From Polytrichum commune (Eukaryota > Streptophyta > Polytrichopsida > Polytrichales > Polytrichaceae): 64,000 bases of DNA. Within the stretch, counting starts at the first letter, position 1; each line of letters opens with the position of its first letter. Position numbers and translations under genes: made by a program. Below, in pieces: positions 59,471-64,000 of the stretch. The DNA is taken from positions 32,922,001-32,986,000 of the forward strand of contig OX485806.1 in the NCBI GenBank assembly GCA_950295325.1, in the 5' to 3' direction. Under the pieces are notes generated by a model, which worked only from the letters and a program-made list of their open reading frames with translations, searched no databases and was not told the origin of the DNA.

Positions 59471-60002
59471 GTTTAGAATGATATTGAATGGTGCCTTTTG
59501 CATAATACAAACACATAGGGTTGGCATACACATGTGGCCAGTGACCACAACCAAGAGGTATCCACATCACATTGTAAAAGCCTTTGTCACATGTCATTAG
59601 TATAAAGTGGACTTTGAACCATAACGTAGTGTTTTTAATGAATGTGATAATTAAAGCTTTAAAAGAAGTATCAATGTCATGTATATTATATTATGTGGTT
59701 TTAAAACTATAATATATTAAATAAAATCTATGACAATGACCCTTATTTCCACGGAGGCAACATATGTGGGATCTTTCGCTTTAGAATCCGGGTGACTGCC
59801 AAACACTATCCCTTTCTAGACATGTGGGATTCCATATCATTTTGTGTCACTTTCTCATCCATTTTTAGACATGCTCACCCATGGTCACTTTTATTTTAGG
59901 TCACTAAGTGAAAAGAAAAAAAACAATGTGGGACCACCACTCGTTTCTGAACCAATGAGACATTTTAGATAGCAATGGTCATGGTCGTTGGTCACTAATG
60001 CA

Positions 60003-60284
60003 GAGTAGAGGCACCCATAACCGATCACTTAAGAGATTCTCCGCTAGGTCTCGAGAAGCATAAGGTGGTGCAATTTTTTCCCGTGCATGAAGATAGAAAT
60101 CAAGAGGATTGCAATTTTATTAGTAATTTCATTTCCATAAACTGAAATTACTATGAATGTTTAAAGCCAAAAATTGGCCCAAACATATTACCAATGTCTA
60201 GAGTTTGTCATAACCACTCATCTTAACCACTCCTATAGATTGCCGATGAATGCCCGATTGGGGATAGGCACCTCTACTATAAAT
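60003..60284. mobile_element. MITE, AGTAGAGGCACC-TIR family, complete copy
   Basis: The left end AGTAGAGGCACCCATAACCG, then ATCACTTAAGAGATTC, matches the inverted right end (CGATTGGGGATAGGCACCTC followed by TACTA). About 280 bp and non-coding. Relatives are at 13.46 and 24.30 kb. Confidence 0.7.
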
Positions 60285-61628
60285 CGCCCCCGAAAACAAG
60301 CATTGTGTAACAAAACCGTACAATTAGGGTTTGTTGAAGGTATTGTAGTGGTACGTCATCTAAGTTTGCTTTAGGTTATGCATCGGTTCTTGGTGTGACT
60401 ATTTTACAACACACTTGGACAAATTTGGCGGGGTCATCGTTCCTTAAAGGAAGTTGAGATTAACCCTTTAGTGACCACGAGAGTCCACATCGTGTCTTCA
60501 TTCGGCCCCATCACCGGACATGGGGATTCTTTCATGTTTCATGAGCATAGAGGTTCAAGTCAAGCTTGAGTTTGTTTTACGAGAAAAAAAGAACCATGGT
60601 TTCCGGAGAAGGTCGGAGCGAATAGATGGTTTATTTGTTTTGTAAAACATTTATGACCATGCTCAAAAAGACAATGACATTAGACGTACAACTACTTCAC
60701 CCTTTGTAAGGAGTGAATTCAATATAAAACGTAGGTTGGGAACCAAGATGGAAGGCATGGTTAAACAACACAGGATCCGACTACGGCTGGGCCAAACCAA
60801 CCTGTACACTGGTTCCTTGGAGACAAGGGTTTGGACATCCAACAAAAAAAAACGAGTGTATGGGTTGGTTCGCCGAAATTGGCCGACTATCCATGGCCAA
60901 AAGCTTTAGTTTACTTTGATTCGTTGCATGCATGGTGGTAGGTAGGCCCCCAATCGCCAAAGGCATTGTAGCTATTTCCAACATAGGAGAGGGGCTACCA
61001 CATATACCTAATGATTACAAAGCGAGTTTGTAGAACATGCCGATAATACCTTCCGTAAGTTACATACACTTGTTTGTCTCCACACTCTAGCTAGTGTGGC
61101 CCACTAGACATAGAACTAGACACCCAGATAGACATAGCATTTGAAAAGAGGGCGACTTTTACATTCACGTTCATTCTCATTGAGCTCGCCCATCGAAAAC
61201 GGTCACCCACTTTTGGTCCATTATGCATCCGTGTTGGGTGAGATGAAACTTCCGGCCCAATCGGGCCGTGCACATAGCTTGGAAAGAGATGCCCCCCCCC
61301 CCCCCTTCTTTTTTCTTTGTTACCCCTTTGGCGGTGGCATATGAAGGCATCCCTTCGCCATTGTCATCCAACCCCATCCTTATATGTACCCCCCCCCCTC
61401 TTTTCTTTATCTCCAACAATGGTGAATCACCCATGCAAGTGTGCCTATGTCAAACATGCATGATGACCCGTCCCAAACTCATAACTTATTTGCACTTATA
61501 TGCATATGGTAGGAGGATCATGTGGTTGTTGATTCGATCGTATGTGATCGGGGAGAACAAGTTATAAAGTCACCAATGGAGCTCATATTGCAGCACCCAC
61601 CCTTGAGATGCACAACCTAGACAAACAA

Positions 61629-62047
61629 AATTTCATAATTATCTCCCAAACATGTTTTAAACACCCACGTTATTTGTTATGGATAGGGTCCACTTCCGAC
61701 ACGAGGCAATAGCACACTTGTCATATAGCCGACACTCAATAAACTTGTTTTGGGTTCACATAAGAGGTTGTGGCCATGATCAAGCTGAAGTGTTCTTCAT
61801 TCTCATCCGCCCCAGAGGTTGACGTCTCTCCCTCTCTCCACACAAAAATTCATAATCATCTCCCAAACATGTTTTAAACACCCACGTCATTAGTTATGCA
61901 CATGGTCCACTTCCAACATGAGGCAATAGCACACTTGTCACATAGCCCACGCTCAGTATACCTGTCCCATGTTCACATATGAGCTCGTGACCATGATCAA
62001 GCTGAAGTGTTCTTCATTCTCATCTGCCCCTGAGGTTGACGTCTCTC
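61629..62047 (+). repeat. Tandem dimer, unit about 219 bp
   Basis: Both copies run CATAATTATCTCCCAAACAT, GTTTTAAACACCCACGT, GGCAATAGCACACTTGTCA, ATGATCAAGCTGAAGTGTTC and GAGGTTGACGTCTCTC with few differences. The second ends in a CT microsatellite. High identity suggests a recent duplication. Confidence 0.9.
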
Positions 62048-64000
62048 TCTCTCTCACTCTCTCACTCTCATATAGAGCTTGTACTATGATATGAGATCAA
62101 TTTATATTAAAGTAGATTTGTCATGCAACCTTGGTTACACTTTCCATGCATCTGTTATATACCCACCTCCTTCTCCTAGAATAAAAGTTTTTCCAAATGC
62201 ACACTTTACGTTGTCTTAATCACATCCACTTTGTTGCTTTGACCCTTGGTTTGTTTGCTCGTTTGTTTTGTTTTTTTGCCCTTGAAAGGGGCACATGGCA
62301 TGCGTTGAAAGAGGGTTTGAAAGAGGGTCAATTATCACTTCGAGCTAGCATGTCCTAAGTCAATGTAAGCCAGAGTGAATGACTGGTTGTGTCGAAAGGA
62401 AATTTTGCTACATAAACACCACTTAATTTTACTCTATTTTCATACTTTGGGACCTTACCACATTGTGATCTATTTGTGTTCAAAAGTGTCCACGTTTCAA
62501 TGCTAGGATTGCTCCATTGTGGGATCTCATTTATCTTTGACCTCGATGCAAATGCATCCTATAAACTTTGTTTGTTACTTTGTCAATGAAGGGTGAAGTG
62601 TCCTTCATTCATGCCAACCTTTGCTTGGCATTGTCGTCTCTTTCTACAATATTGCTTGATTCCTATAACTCGATCCACATAAAATTGTGTTTTCATGCGG
62701 TCCGCAACCAAGTAAAACATACATCTTTTCAGAATCCATACTTCTTTGTTAACTCAATTATGAAGTATTGTAAAATTAAGGTTTGTACAACGTCAATTCA
62801 CAATTTCAAGTTCAATACTTGGTGATTAGTTGAATGTTATTATTCTAAGGCAGGATAAATATAAAAGATTGACAATACACATGTAAATTTAAATTGGAAT
62901 CTTATTATTTTAAATGATCAAAACAACTTAATTATATCATAAGATCTTACTATACACAACGTATTGTGATTTTGAGCCACACCTTGATTCAAATTTATCG
63001 TGATATGAGGTACATGGATATGTTCAACAACAAGAGAATGATCACAAATGAATATACCTCTCATTCATCCAACCTAGAAACCTTGAAATACTATGGCTTC
63101 AAAACCCCCAAGTCACTCTAGTCCGTGTCATATTGAGATGAAGTGGTCACAAACCTAAAGAGGGTCAATGGCGAATTCAACCTTAGCCTATCCCCACCTA
63201 TCCTCCGTGTATCTTAAGTTGGGTTGATGACGAAGAGTGTCAAAAAAGTGCAATGGAGTGGTACATACCACATCCACCTTTTGGGTCAAGGCAAGCAATG
63301 GTGAAATTGAAGCTCTTTGTCAAGTCCGGGTGCTTGACCAAGGGTGAAAGCTAGGGTTAGGGCACGATTGGGAGCTATGGTCCCCACACACCGGCTCGAA
63401 GAAGTAATAATAAGTTCGGAAAGAGAAAAAGAAAGGGGAAAAGGAAACACTTGTCGTAGATTGGCAAGGGTGTGCCGACTTGGGTTCTTGAGCATCTTGA
63501 GAAACATATATACAACTTGCGATGGTTACTAGTGACGGCATGACCAAGTGCACTTATTTGGTTCAAAAGTTTAGGCGGCACACATAATTGTTCACCGGTG
63601 GACCCGAGTATCATTCATTGTTGGGAACATCGTGCTTCTTCTATGATACATGGTCTTTCGCACTAAGTTAGCATGGCTTTGTGCTCCGTTTCGAAGGACG
63701 CCCAAACGCCCTTGGACTGGGTACAATCCTTCCCATCTCACAAAAGAAATTATAATAAATAAATCTCCTTAAGTTTTGTATATACTGTGAAAGGGCAATC
63801 GACATGTTTGACCCCTGACATTACTCATTTGATGAGTTGTGTTCACTTGCCATGACTCCATACTCAAATATGGTTGCAGTGGGATTATGACATGTGGAGT
63901 CTTTATTCTCGAATCTACTGTGGAACCCACGAACAAGGCAAAGGCCTTGAGGAAATGTTATGTCTAATGGGTGAAGGCAATGTAATATTGTTTCAAGCTT
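62048..64000. other. Intergenic DNA with a diverged repeat copy at 63.04-63.19 kb
   Basis: No gene supported. A relative of the 21.5/25.9-kb family lies at about 63035-63190 (ACCTCTCATTCATCCAACCT, AAAACCCC.AAGTCACTCTAG, CACAAACCTAAAGAGG). The rest is AT-rich with only short random frames. Confidence 0.4.

Overview
This is nuclear DNA from a land plant. The evidence is three intron-containing genes whose products match plant families: mitochondrial F1-ATPase subunit delta', non-specific phospholipase C, and a POWERDRESS/NCoR-type triple-SANT corepressor. They lie in AT-rich intergenic DNA full of short inverted-repeat transposons, one clear tRNA-derived SINE, a Stowaway-type MITE and degenerate tandem repeats. 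I cannot name the species. Introns are short (about 0.1-0.7 kb, one of 1.55 kb), and a seed-free plant is plausible but not shown.

Layout. 0.7-3.7 kb (+): two-exon gene for ATP synthase delta', with a GC-rich promoter and an intron built from two internal duplications. 3.7-8.7 kb: repeats, including a long fold-back, nested MITEs and a Stowaway element with its TA target duplication. 8.7-11.6 kb (-): four-exon non-specific phospholipase C encoding 527 aa with a signal peptide. 11.6-38.9 kb: no convincing functional gene, but many short TIR elements and tandem repeats, plus possible gene remnants near 20-21 kb. One 758-bp element at 17.25-18.01 kb has a perfect 14-bp TIR and 8-bp target duplication, and encloses a stop-free stretch of about 150 codons.

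38.9-49.2 kb (-): nine coding exons that join in frame to a 2603-aa POWERDRESS homologue. It has three SANT/Myb domains, a coiled coil, and long polyQ and poly(Gln-Ala) tracts. Its upstream side (49.2-51.1 kb) is strongly pyrimidine-rich on the plus strand. Immediately beyond is a 2.3-kb degenerate minisatellite of about 18 CATCC-rich units. 53.5-64 kb: more dispersed repeats, a SINE with perfect 12-bp target duplications, tandem dimers and MITEs.

The three genes are functionally unrelated (respiration, lipid hydrolysis, chromatin repression), and nothing suggests a gene cluster. The most unusual material is in the repeats: a recurrent palindromic terminus (CACTAAATA-n-TATTTAGTG), an element nested inside a relative, a higher-order satellite-like array, the CATCC minisatellite next to the corepressor promoter, and a hexanucleotide array inside that gene that varies only at the alanine wobble base.
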